From assembly GCA_019649035.1 (NCBI GenBank), contig BMAT01008040.1, positions 81,384 through 145,383 on the forward strand: DNA of 64,000 nt. Direction: 5' to 3'. A program made the translations under genes and the position numbers. The DNA is from Elysia marginata. Its lineage: Eukaryota > Mollusca > Gastropoda > Plakobranchidae. This document shows, one piece after another, positions 12,101 through 23,383 of the stretch (its first letter is position 1; every line of letters starts with the position of its first letter). The notes below the pieces were generated by a model. The model did no database searches, was not told the DNA's origin, and worked only from the letters and a program-made list of their open reading frames with translations.

Positions 12101-15100
12101 CCCGGATAATCGGGAAAAGATTCCTTCTCCCGAAATTTCCTGATTAAGCGGGTCCGACTGTATAATTAAATGGTTGTAGTAGATCATGTTTAAGACTCCA
12201 AATGCTTTCCTGTAACTTTATCACCTTCTATATGTTTTTTGTAATGGCCAAGCTTTGACCAGAAATATCTCAGTTTCACATCCGTGTGGGTTATCAGGTT
12301 CATGCATGAGACCACAGAATTGTGCTTTATTTATAAAAGGCTTTGATTGAGTAGATTATGATTTCTAATTATTTTGGTATGCAAATAGTGTAACATGATT
12401 TTGGAATTCCCACTCAGAGCCAATGAGATTTTATATTTTTTCTTTCTTTTTTTTTTTTTGGTGTATGAGAAGCATAAAGGGCAACTGTAAAGTACCAGTG
12501 AAAGGTGGTGTACTTCATAGTAAAAATTGTCCTTATTTTTGTATACTAGTTTTTGCATCTTTGTCATTTAGAATGTTTTTTTTTTTGGTGACAGGTCGCC
12601 TAAGATAATAAGAGAGCAATATGTATTTTTATTGAGTTTCCCTTTTTATTTGCGTACACAGTCAAAGGCCACTCTGGCAAGTTTGTGTTTGGCACAATTC
12701 AAGGCAAGCCTGTGCTGCTCATGATGGGTAGGCTTCACTATTATGAAGGATACCCTATGTGGAAGGTAGACATCTGTTGTCCTTTACAAAGCTTATATAC
12801 ATTGCTGACCATAATGGGATTTAATGAAAGAGAAGAATGGTTTGCTGTACAATTGCAAAGCTGAAACATTTTACAACTCAGATCCATCAAGAAATCAACA
12901 TCGACAAAGAAATTTTTTTCCTTTTCTTGTTCCAACTAAAATTGTGTTTTCCTTCAAATGTGATTTTTTTTTTGCCTGAAAAATCTATCTATTCTATTGT
13001 TTGTGGCCTTATTATTTCTGAAATGTAGTGTTGGTTGGCTTTGATTGTGACAATTACTTTTACAAGGGCATGGGGGGGGGGGAGGTTAGAGTATATAGCC
13101 AAGTTTTGTATTCTATTTTTTTTTTGACTTTTTGAAGTTTTCCAAATTAAAGTAAAATTAAATTATTCATAAAAATACAAAAAAAAACCACCTATGAAAC
13201 GGCAAAAGCGTTCTTATTAATGAGGTCAGCAGGAAACTTAAAAAATATCTTAATAAAAATTGTGGTACTAGATAGATACATTTTGAAAATCCAATAACTT
13301 TGTCGATGAGAATTCAGGATTGCCACTATCACCAAAGCAACAATGAAGAAAAGCACATCTGATTGTTCATTTTCCTTTAATTTGACCATGCTAAACTGAT
13401 TGGTGTAGCCTTGAAATAAAGAAAAATTATTTCTTGACCTTTTCCTTCCTTTAGCATAAAGATGGAAACAATGTTTTTTTATGGCACAAATCACTTAGGT
13501 TTTGACTTTCATAGTTTTTCACATCTAATGTAAAACATCATTTGACCTTCTCCACTTTTCTAGGATGATAAACCAAATAAGACAAACATTTATTTTTATA
13601 GGTAATAACATTGTAACATAAAAATATATATTTTTTGTTCTCAATGATGGTTTCTAAATATTTTGTCATTCCAAAGAAAACAAACATAATGCAATCTACA
13701 ATCTTTACAGGCCGAATGAATTGATATTACAGTGGAATCAGCTCGAGTCAACACCTTCAAAGGAAATATTTGTCTTGATTAAAAGTTAAAGTCAACTCTG
13801 TTTCGTAGTCCCATGATTTTGTAATGGTGAAAGTCAACCCTTGCTTAAAGTAAACATATTTTTGAGGTTCTGAGGTGTTGACTTTATCAGGATTCCACTG
13901 TATTTTGTTTGGGCTTGAAATATTTGTGACCATCTCTCCACCTCTCATGTTTGGTCTGGCAGGTAGCAATGCCTGTGCGTGTAATGAAAGCTGTTGGTAT
14001 TGAAACTCTGCTGATCACCAATGCTGCTGGTGGCATGGATCCCAAGCACAAACCAGGGGACATGATGATCATCAAGGACCACATTGACCTTCCTGGCCTG
14101 ACTGGCGAGTGTGTCCTAATTGGGAAGAATGATGAACGGTGAGGGCCTGTGACTTCTGATAGCTCATACAATGCTTGTGGGATGAAAATGAATTCTCATT
14201 TATTTTTTTTTGCTTAATACAGTGCAGTCTGTTAAAGTCAAAGTGCTTGGGCTTGGCTAATTCAGTTTGAAATATCAGAACTTTGAGTTAAAGGATACTT
14301 GACAAAGTAAAAACTACCACTGGGGCACCTAAAACAGATTCGAGTTATCCATAAATTTGAGTTATCAGAGTTTAAGGTAAATGGACTTGCAGGGGTTGGA
14401 GTATTGTATGGCTACACCTTCAGATTACATTTGTTGATCCAGGCTACCAGGTCTTCATCAGCATTAGATTTTATGCGCTATCAACCCGCTCCGGAGGACG
14501 AAGCCCATAGCGGAGGGATGCCAAGATGGCTGATGGGCTAAAGTTTTCAATGGACTTGCATTTGTTTCTTATAATAGTTTTGATTTTTCTTACACTGCTT
14601 TATTCATGATGGTTTGTATAAAGTTTATCTGGTTAACCTGAAGTTTGTCCAAACTAAAACTTTGAAAAGTTTTGTTTCAAAGGGATACCACTATGTACAT
14701 TTTTTGTGGAATCTTCATTTTCTTTTTATAGTGTATATTTACCCAAAAAATGGTCAGCGCATACTGGATTAACAAAAGCCAACAAATGCTAATATCATGC
14801 AAGTCAAGTATATTTGGCAAGTCTGCAATAAATGTTACCTATTGGAACATATTTCTACCACCTTAGCCTTTGAAAAAAAACCGGATTATGCTAAAATAAT
14901 ACCTGTACGATGTCTTTCAGAGCACTTTGTAAAAAAAAATTAAGTTTTAATATAAAGGAAAGTAAGGTAACAATTGAAGGAAAAAGAAAAGAAAAAGTTC
15001 ACTTTAAAGTCACAAGTTATCTGGGAATTGTGGAATATTTGTAAAATCGGTCTAAAAAGGTACTTGATCTCAGTCACTGATTAAAATAGTAGAGATGGTG

Positions 15101-18100
15101 TATATTGAGTTAATAATGACCCAGTAATTTTTTGACATATAACCTGTAGTGAGATTAAGAAAGAATTTGTGATTTTGTTATTTTCAAACTTTTTTATTTA
15201 TCCTTCCAAGGTTTGGGCCCCGGTTTCTGGCTACGAGCGATGCCTATGATAAACATCTTGGTGAGAAGTTCAAAGAATGTATGGTGCAACTTGGCCATGG
15301 CTCTCTTCTTCATGAAGGAGTTTATATCATGATAGGAGGGCCTACCTTCTGTAACACGGCTGAGCTCAAAGTTCTCAGAATGTTTGGCGCAGATGCTGTT
15401 GGTAAGTTTAGTCAAATGTCTCGCAATGAGTCTGATGTTTACAATGTTTAATTTGAGAAAACAACTTTTACGTTTAAATTTACTACTTGAACTCTTTATG
15501 TCATATTTGAAAATGAGGTAATTTCTAATGTCGTTCTAGGAAATTTTGATACTTAAATGTCATTTTCAATGTTTGGAGCTCAGAAAAATGCAAAATTTGT
15601 AGCATCTGAGTCATTAAGTCTGATTGCAAGACAAGTTTTTTTCTGTGAACACACGGTCAAAGTCATCTGAAATTTCTTTGCTCATATACTTGCAGCACAG
15701 TGTTTTGAGACAATTGTATTCAGGTGAGATCAGCTGAATTGACAGCTCAAAGAAGATCAGTAAAGGAGTATTAAATTTGGATTTCAGGTAGTACATTTTA
15801 TGCAGCTTTGCTAAGGCTCTGTGACTGAAAAGGAAGAAAAAAGTTTTTGTTTCCATTATAATCATCACCGTTCTCATCTTTGGACAGGATATAGATCACC
15901 AGCAAAGGCTCTCCATCTATATCTATCCCGGGCCATCTACTAGTCGCTTTGTTCTGTACCTCTTCCTTGACTCCTTCAAGCTTTTCCAGTTTTATCTCTA
16001 GATCATTTTCCATCGGAGTTCTAGTTCAATGCCTTTCTTGTCATACTTGTACCTGGCCTTCTGAGTGAATGACCAATACATCGCCAACGTCTCCTCTCTG
16101 TTTTTACCTCTAACAGGGTCAGCTTTGTCATACTTCTAATTTTAAAAAGTGGTTTATGTTCCATTTAAAATCCCACCAGGTATATGCAATAGTGGTAGGA
16201 AGGAATAAATTTTCAAACATTTAGTAAATGGAACTACTCAGTGTCTTCCTACAATCATAGGTCATGCTCATTTTATTAATGAGATTCATACAATATTCTG
16301 ATGACACTAGTTAGCTTTTAGTAGGCCCATTGTTTTCATTGTTACTAAGTGCTCTTTGTAGTCTCATTTCTGACATTTTTATTACTGGTCTAGATATGGC
16401 CTAGTAAAGTATAAGAGCCTAACTCTAAACAGAAGTTCTAGCTACGAAAAAGCTGTCATAACTAAAAATGTCAAATGCAGGAGACTTGAGAGGCATCTTG
16501 AAGTAACCAGAGTAAATGGAAGTCCTTGTGGTATTATAGTGCTCTGTATAAATGACATTACTCCAGCAATTAGTAAATCTGAAGTTAAATTTCACAAGGT
16601 GGCCTTTTGTTTGGCATATGAATTAACAATCAACCCTTGTGAGTTGATCTCAAGGGGACTCAACCATTAACATCATCTTAGGTTAAAAATCAAATTGATT
16701 ACAAGTTCTCTTGTAAAATTGTCCCTTAGCTCTTTAAGGAAGTGGCCTATTTCCGCTTTTACTTAGATGCAGTGGGTTTCCACTTTTGGACACAAGAGAT
16801 ACGGTCGGACCCGCTTAATCGGGAAATTTCGGGAGAAGGCATCTTTNNNNNNNNNNNNNNNNNNNNNNNNNNNNNNNNNNNNNNNNNNNNNNNNNNNNNN
16901 NNNNNNNNNNNNNNNNNNNNNNNNNNNNNNNNNNNNNNNNNNNNNNNNNNNNNNNNNNNNNNNNNNNNNNNNNNNNNNNNNNNNNNNNNNNNNNNNNNNN
17001 NNNNNNNNNNNNNNNNNNNNNNNNNNNNNNNNNNNNNNNNNNNNNNNNNNNNNNNNNNNNNNNNGGAGGAGAGAAGGAAGAGTGTTTGTGGGTGTAAGGT
17101 GGAGAGAGAGAGAGAAGGGGGGAGTTAGATGAAGAGAAATGTTTGTGAGTAAGAAAAAGAATAAGAGTAGGGAGGGGATGATAAGGACCGTTTGACTCTG
17201 GTTGTGACAAAACACACTTTGTTTGCACCATGTCTGGCGCGTGTCCACCATCTGCCAGATTACCCATTAGATCAAACACAGCTTGACCAATGTCTACCTG
17301 GAATGAACTGACCCGTGAGACCGTCGCGTGGCAGTTACTGAGTTAGACTTCTCGACGCCCCTCCCAAGCATCTTGCTAATCGTCGCCTAAGCACAGAGCA
17401 AACATTTATCGATTACCTGTGTGCTAATTCATTTATAACGCCTGAGTGATGCGCTTTTCCTATGTCTAGACCGCAAATAACATGCCGTCAACACTTGATA
17501 TTGACAGTCATTTACGGATTTTTTTCCCGATAAGGCGGGTAAAATTTCCCGATTTCACGATGACTCTAGATAGAAAAAATTCCGTTCCCTGGGATTTTTC
17601 CCGATTTCACAGAAATTCCCGATTTTGCATTTCCCGATTTCGCGGGTCCGACTGTACTAAAATCTAGATCTAGACTAGAACTTTTGTGGCTCAGTGTTGG
17701 GGCACTTCAGTTTCAATTTCACCAAAAAGCAAAGGGAAACCACTAGAACGGAAGCAAATAATGTAAACATTACGATAAATCATGGTTTAGGTTCATAAAA
17801 CATAAATTGGATTTACTGCTGTCGTATAAAATCAAGTATAGCCGAGCAACGCACTATCCTTTGCTACGTCCTTAAACATACTGCGAAAGTCTTGAATAGT
17901 CCGTTGGTGCGTCCGAACAAGAACCTGCCAATCAACGCGTAGTGTGTTGATACGTCCGTTTAGAGTTAAGGCACAAAGAAGAACCAAGTTAATTGAAAAC
18001 TGACTGCCTTTGTCCTCTTTGGCTGTTCCAGGAATGAGCACAGTGCCGGAAGTGGTTGTGGGTCGGCACAGCGGCATGCGAGTATTTGCCATGTCTCTCA

Positions 18101-18231
18101 TCACTGATATAGTCAGCTATGATAACGCTGATGATAATAAGGTCACCCATGAAGAAGTCCTCAAGATAGCTGGTAAATCAGCATTACTGTTGCAAAAAAT
18201 TTTTGTCAGTTTCATGAACGTGATTGATTAG
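9146..18231 (+). CDS. PNP: Purine nucleoside phosphorylase (trimeric PNP/MTAP family), complete, six coding exons
   Basis: Coding exons are 9146-9180, 10775-10944, 12662-12765, 13963-14138, 15211-15401 and 18032-18231. All introns are GT-AG and phases match, giving 291 aa against 289 for human PNP. The enzyme cleaves purine (deoxy)nucleosides with phosphate to a free base and (deoxy)ribose-1-phosphate in the cytosolic salvage pathway. Visible landmarks are NAGYSYED at the N-terminus, the phosphate loop ICGTGLGG (residues 38-45), [10 protein letters not shown] (91-100), TNAAGG (122-127), DHIDLPG (142-148), SDAYD (171-175), STVPEV (228-233) and THEEVL (264-269). Alignment to human PNP runs at a constant +8 offset from residue 33 to 260, with no indel. 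Phosphate and sugar residues are kept (R92, H94, Y96, Y200, M227, S228, H265). Human Ser33 is Thr41, Glu201 is Cys209 and Asn243 is Asp251. The start is the ATG at 9146, in an exon preceded by an acceptor at 9117, so an upstream non-coding exon is likely. The last exon reads through to TAG and matches the human C-terminus. Confidence 0.97.
10598..10780 (+). promoter_or_regulatory. Tandemly triplicated 3' splice site before PNP coding exon 2
   Basis: Three direct copies of a roughly 56-64 bp unit (core GTACTCAGAGTTTTATGCCA) each end in a TTTAAT(T/G)ACAG acceptor. The AGs are at 10653-10654, 10717-10718 and 10773-10774. Only the third gives an open frame (GG|C TAC AGC TAT). Acceptor 1 would read GGC TAA, and acceptor 2 would reach TGA three codons in. 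A further AG at 10779-10780 (ACAGCTACAG) would delete two codons in frame. The exon junction used is fixed by homology to PNP. Confidence 0.75.
11274..12160 (+). mobile_element. pogo/Tigger-like MITE, copy 1 (PNP intron)
   Basis: Bounded by CAGTCGGACCCG and its reverse complement CGGGTCCGACTG, with TA on both flanks (11272-11273 and 12161-12162), 887 bp long. Both ends contain several degenerate AATCGGGAAA-type subrepeats. It includes a CT-rich stretch (11825-12020) and no transposase. A second copy in the opposite orientation is at 16802-17654. Confidence 0.85.
13730..13900. mobile_element. Palindromic 171-bp MITE with TA flanks (PNP intron)
   Basis: Ends are CAGTGGAATC and GATTCCACTG, with TA at 13728-13729 and 13901-13902. 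The arms continue as AGTCAACACCT inside each end, so the unit is largely palindromic. It stops only 62 bp before PNP coding exon 4. A degenerate copy lies at about 36025-36185. Confidence 0.85.
14215..14400. repeat. Possible degenerate pogo-like repeat fragment
   Basis: Begins ACAGTGCAGTCTGTTAAAGTC after a TA and contains repeated GAGTTATC / GAGTTAAAG motifs like those inside Tigger-type MITEs. No convincing right end. Confidence 0.3.
15860..16140 (-). other. Unidentified coding-like fragment, antisense in the last PNP intron
   Basis: This island is less AT-rich than the surrounding intron. On the minus strand it gives overlapping open stretches (e.g. [16 protein letters not shown] and, in another frame, [15 protein letters not shown]) with no single frame across it. 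It could be a decayed transposon or retro-pseudogene. I recognise no family. Confidence 0.25.
16802..17654 (-). mobile_element. pogo/Tigger-like MITE, copy 2, inverted (PNP intron; contains an assembly gap)
   Basis: The left end reads CGGTCGGACCCGCTTAATCG (first A changed) and the right end GCGGGTCCGACTG, flanked by TA. Its internal sequence matches copy 1 in reverse complement over long stretches, for example the block around CATGTCTGGCGCGTG. The CT/GA-rich middle is partly lost in the gap at 16847-17064. Confidence 0.85.
16847..17064. other. Assembly gap (218 N)
   Basis: A run of N inside MITE copy 2, where copy 1 has low-complexity pyrimidine-rich sequence. Confidence 1.
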
Positions 18232-18347
18232 AAAGGTTCTTGAAACCACACACTGATATTGCTATTCAGTGTACTTGTCAAAAGAACATCATAGAAACAG
18301 TATTAGATAAGTTTTTTTTTTTTTCTCATTGTGCAAGTGTTAGATCT

Positions 18348-18353
18348 AATAAA
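18348..18353 (+). promoter_or_regulatory. Candidate poly(A) signal of PNP
   Basis: AATAAA lies 117 nt after the PNP stop codon, in a T-rich context. Other AATAAA hexamers occur further downstream, so a longer 3' UTR is possible. Confidence 0.5.
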
Positions 18354-19608
18354 TGGTCAGTGCAGTTCTTTAACTGTGTATAAATTCAGACTTCATTCTG
18401 ATTCAGTAAAATAATTATATTAATTAAGATTATACATATGCTTCCAATTTTTTTTCTAAGTAAATTAAAAAAAAAAAAGTCACTTAAAAATGGCATATAA
18501 AACTGGAATTCAGATACTCGTTAGTCTCTTTGTTTTCAGAAAATTTTTTCCAAATTTATTGCGGGATCCTGAACAGCCACAAAAAAAAACCCCAGGACAT
18601 TCAATGGTCGCATTATCCTCCACCAATTAAAAAATTCTTAGTTTCTGTAATTTGTTTTTGGAAGGACTGTTAATTGTAAACTTTAGGATGTAAAAAAAAT
18701 TATTTCAGGTGTAAGAAATAGAAGACTTTGTTTCATGAGCAGATAGGGAACTGCACAGATTTGATAAATGTATTCATAAATTAAAAAAAAAAACTGTATG
18801 ACTACACCGGTATTTATTTAAGTAAATGAAAGGCTAGCCAGGATATGTTTTAGTCAAACTACACAATGTAGTCTGTAGAATTTATACGTTTTCTTTTTAA
18901 TTTTGAAACTAAAACATCTGCAGTAGAGAGGATGTGTGTGAGGAGGTGGGAAAACCACCCACAAGTCGCTGGTACACATTTAGAGTTATAGCCCCCAAAA
19001 AGAAAATGTTTGAAATTATTTCCATTTTATCTCTAGAAGCATATTTACATATCAATTTCCTTGGGCGTCTAAAACATAGAACTTCCCGTTTTTAGGGCCT
19101 AAGTAACACGCTTCTAGGATTAAAAACACCAACAAAAATGCCTTAAACCAAACGGGAATCGGGATATTATCTTCAAATAAAAAATATTTGATTATGCATA
19201 ACCTCCTCTTTTATTCCGACGTCAATAACTTTTTTCTTCTTAACCAAAGTGGATGGTTTTCCCATCTCACCACACATACATATATATGCAGACATTCTTT
19301 AAAAAAATAATTTGTAGCAAAATGTTTCATTTTTTTTTTTAAGGAGAAAAGACATGTCTGAAGGATTTCCTTGCCTTTCAAACATTGTTCTGCATGTTTT
19401 GTTGCTCCAATTACTTAATCAAAGTGCAGTTTGAAGGGGTTTCCTATAGTGCAAGGCTTTGTTGTATTTCAATTGATTATTAATGACATTTTCAAATGTT
19501 GCAACCAGTGGTTGTAAAGTCAGATTTAAATCAAGTGCAAATTTTTAGTTTGTATGGTTTTCTACAAAACAAAAATGCTGAATGGTACCACTTATAACGT
19601 TTCTTTAA
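18354..19608. other. PNP downstream region, T-rich, non-coding
   Basis: Contains several poly(T) and poly(A) runs and no exon or element boundary that I can support. It may include part of a longer PNP 3' UTR. Confidence 0.35.
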
Positions 19609-19612
19609 TTAA

Positions 19613-20300
19613 CTCACTTGCTACGAATGCATCAGCGTATGGCGCATCACCCGTCAGTTGCCAAACGCGGATGCGCCACCCCTTGGCGCATCAACATTAA
19701 CTATCGATTTCTCAAGCTAGATGCGCCAGAAGTGTGGGGTTTCGTTTCGGACGTTAGTATAACTTCTTATCTTTGTTTATGCCGAGTTTCCCGGATGTAA
19801 CTCTTTAACTTTAGAAGTTATGGTTACTCAAAACAATGAGACCCTAGTTTCACTTGCTACTGGCTGGGCAGAGACGAAGAAAGCTAACAAACATATTACA
19901 AATGATAAATTAGGCAGAATTCAGTGATGAAGAAGTGGATCTAGGGCTAGATATGAGCGACAACGATTCTGAATATGAACTTGAAGGTATTGATGGCTCT
20001 GAATCAGACTCAGAACCTGAAGTTGTGGCTAGTACTAGTGTAGATCTAAGTCTAGATCTAGTGTAAAAAAAAAATCTAAAACCTCAAAAACAGCAAACTT
20101 TAAAAAAATTGTGAAAAAAAAAGTTTTAAAGATATTAACTGCAAATAAAAAGCATTGCAAAGTTCTTTTCTTTTAAAACATTATACTAAATTATTGAGCA
20201 GATTAAACAATACTAAGATTTTTGATGATTTTTCAAAAACAACCCAAAATTGCCAGTATTCAGCGTATGTGACAGTGTTCGGAGCCTAGTGCTAAGTGAG
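19613..20300 (+). mobile_element. piggyBac-like non-autonomous element with transposase N-terminal remnant
   Basis: 688 bp flanked by TTAA (19609-19612 and 20301-20304). The left end is CTCACTTGCTACG; the right end, reverse-complemented, is CTCACTTAGCACTAGG. TTAA duplication is the piggyBac hallmark. From about 19915 a frame encodes FSDEEVDLGLDMSDN followed by an acidic Ser/Asp/Glu run, like the start of piggyBac transposases, then stops near 20062. The rest of the transposase is missing. Near the left end (19630-19725) GCGCATC occurs four times in alternating orientation. Confidence 0.75.
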
Positions 20301-20304
20301 TTAA

Positions 20305-22680
20305 CCCAATGCAAGTTTCTTGTCCTGGTTGAAAAAATGGCATTGAGCATTTCCTTTTTCTACAGTACTGAAAGATTCTTTTATAATAACCCCCTCCCTC
20401 CCTCACATTTACATATCACTTCATTATTTAAAAAAGTCTTCAAACAATGCAAGGTGTTTTAAAAAAAGCCAGTGTTTTAAGGCAGCATATCTTGTTAAAA
20501 ATGATCTTGAAAAATGTTGACATCCTCAAAACTGCTAACTGTATTATTATTCTTTTATTTGTTCGCATATTGTAAGAAATGTATTTAAAAAGCTTTTGAA
20601 TTAACATTTTCAAAGATTTTCTTTCAACGTTTAAATTTTGTTTATCAGTTCTAAATACTAGTCACAGTTAAAAGTCCAAACTAATACCAGAAATAATGCC
20701 AACTTTGTACCTTTTATCGATTACTGTAATGACTATGTAAAAGTAAAGGTCAGGCCTGTGTTTCTTTTTATACCATATCAGTCCCGCTATTAGCAAAAAG
20801 TGATGAGATGAGTAGTCAAATGGTCTTATGATTAAATGTACTGTTAATAAACTTAATCATTCTGCATTTCATTGTCAACCCCACTCATGGTTTTTGTCAT
20901 AAAAGTAATGTTTAGAATTTTAAAAAGTTTTTGTATTTTTTTGCATCATACAAAGAAAAGGGAAGGGCTAAATTTTTCGCTGTGGGAGCAACAACAACAA
21001 AAGCGATGCGAAATCTGTCAGTCCTAATTTAGAGACATGCATCTTGATAGACTTTATTTTGTCAAACTCTTGCCATTAAAACATTAAGGTGACCTTGAGC
21101 ATTTGTGATTTTATGTTGCATGTTGTCAACCTATTAGTATTAGATAGGATAAATTAAAAAAAAAACAGCTGTGATATAAACCTTTGTTTTTGCATGCGTG
21201 ATTTTCAACTTGAGGCCTTTATTCAAAGTTTTACCATAGGCCTACTTTTTTTCTACCACAATTCCAAACCAGTGTGTATTTGATTGCGATTTTTATCTTT
21301 CATTTTGACAAACTATGTTACCCGAATGAGCTTTACCTTCTAAATAATTGTGTTTGCTGTTGCTTCGATCTTTATATTTATATATGCTAATACATAAATC
21401 ACTGTAGCTATTTTATTATAAAAATTTACCTAATAACTCTGGCTGCCATTTTACTCTATTAGTATTATACAACAATTATATTTTTATAGTTTGTTTGGGT
21501 TTTTATAGCAAACTCATGCAAATAGTCTTAAGCTTGTTGTGATTTGTGCATGATGGGGAGAAAGAAAGAGAGGTATTGAGAAATATATATTTACTACTAG
21601 TTCATTATAGTAAACGATTGTTCTAATGTAGTGGTAGTACTTGGCCTGCTCAGCAGCTATAACAAGCAAACGTATAGTAATTAGTATATGTGTTTTGATG
21701 TACCAGATACATATAATCAGTTGTTAAAAAATGATGATGCTTTTGTTTGCCACTGTTTCTCAATTGATAAAGTGATAGCATTAACATTTCATCCCTCTGC
21801 CAAGGTGTGCACAATTTTGTTAAGAAAAGGTTAAAATTGAATATGAGATTTTTTTTTTTTTGTCTTCAACAAACGTTTGTCCACTTTTGGGGTATATTTT
21901 AATATTTGTTGAAAATTTTCAAGTGGAGAAAATAACATCAAAACTGATCTGGAATACTTTCATTTTGTCAAACCTGTTACAGAATTATGCAATTTTTTTA
22001 AAATAAGTTTTTGTGTTCAATAAGCTGTCTCTACTTTTTGGTGCTTGAAGAGTTTTTATTTCTCCTAGGCATGAATATTATTTAACATTTTTAGAAAATT
22101 ACAAAGTTGTTTCTTTTTTTATGTATTTACAATACAATACTTTGGGTAGACGATATTTGTTTCCTTCTTCTGAGAAATCAATGTTTGATTTGTGTATATT
22201 TAGGTTTTTTCATTTTAAAAAATTGCAGGCTTTGACTATGCTATGTTTGATCCTGATTGGAACAGTTCATGCAATTGTTGGGGAAATTACGATGTAGTTG
22301 TTAAAATCACCAAAACTTCTGGACAACAAAAACAAACAAACCTAAAAAAAAACAACCAAAAAACCCAACAATAATCGTGATGTTATATGGGAAATACTGT
22401 TCAAATTATTATAAATTAGGTGAAATGGAAACGAAGAAAAAAAATTCTATTTTACTAAATATTGAAGCAAGGGCTTGGATGAATCCAAAGTATTTTCTTT
22501 TTGTGTTAAAAAACAAAGTTGTGAATTATCAAGATGAGTTCAATTATCAAGCAAGTAGTATGTGACTGTGAGACAGTCAAGGCACAAAACTGATTTTTTA
22601 CATATTGACTTATTAACATTTTCTGTACCATAAGTCTAATTCCTGACCTTTCAGATGTTGAAAAAATCATAACTCTAGCT
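20305..22680. other. T-rich non-coding interval
   Basis: No coding exon or element is recognised. The plus strand is biased to T, as in the PNP introns. Confidence 0.35.
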
Positions 22681-22684
22681 TTTA

Positions 22685-22855
22685 CAGTAGTGCTCAACTA
22701 CAGCAGCATCTGCAACAGCAGGGCCTCTGAGGAATCCCGTTTTTCATTACTTTGTGCATGGGTATAATGATTAACACGACAGGCAAGCCAACATAAGTCC
22801 TTAGGCTCATTGTGGGCTGCACAACAAAAGTGCAAAATTTCACAGAAATTTGATT
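22685..22855. repeat. Dispersed repeat, copy 1
   Basis: Shares ACAGTAGTGCTCAACTACAG, GGGCCTCTG(A/G)GGAATCCC, GTGCATGGGTATAA and CTCATTGTGG with 28370-28660, in the same orientation and order. Its start resembles a pogo-type terminus, but I cannot fix the other end. Confidence 0.6.
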
Positions 22856-22887
22856 TTGAAACATGTTGAAATGGCTTACTGTATGCT

Positions 22888-23375
22888 GCTCTAAGTCAAG
22901 ACTAGTTGAGCAACTTGTTCCTGACTTATTATATATGGCTCTAAGTCAAGACTAGTTGAGCAATTTGTTCCTGACTTATTATATAGGGCTCTAAGTCAAG
23001 ACTAGTTGAGCGACTTGTTCCTGACTTATTATATATGGCTCTAAGCCAAGACTAGTTGAGCAACTTGTTCCTGACTTATTATATAGGGCTCTAAGTCAAG
23101 ACTAGTTGAGCAATTTGTTCCTGACTTATTGTATAGGGCTCTAAGTCAAGACTAGTTGAGCAACTTGTTCCTGACTTATTACAATATATAGGGTTCTAAG
23201 TCAAACTAGTTGAGCAACTTAATCCTCACTTATCATATAGGGCTCTAAGTCAAGACTAGTTGAGTGACTTGTTCCTGACTTATTACAATATATAGGGTTC
23301 TAAGTCAAACTAGTTGAGCAACTTAATCCTCACTTATCATATAGGGTTCTAAGTCAAACTAGTTGAGCAACTCTT
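22888..23375. repeat. 50-bp minisatellite, about ten copies
   Basis: The unit is CTCTAAGTCAAGACTAGTTG plus AGCAACTTGTTCCTGACTTATTATATAGG (two quoted parts). CTAAG recurs at 22891, 22941, 22991, 23041, 23091, 23141, 23196, 23245, 23300 and 23349. The first intervals are exactly 50; the last alternate 55/49/55/49, showing a derived two-unit higher-order repeat in which one type has an extra ACAATA-type insertion. Confidence 0.92.
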
Positions 23376-23383
23376 ACTTCATA

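Noticed and set aside
18173-18231. Donor-like GTAAAT after AGCTG, suggesting another PNP exon
   Set aside because: Reading through gives [19 protein letters not shown]-stop, which aligns with the human PNP C-terminus and brings the total to 291 aa, so this is the terminal exon.
22888-23375. Regularly spaced repeats resembling a CRISPR array
   Set aside because: The whole 50-bp unit is repeated, with no variable spacers, in a eukaryotic genome; it is a minisatellite.
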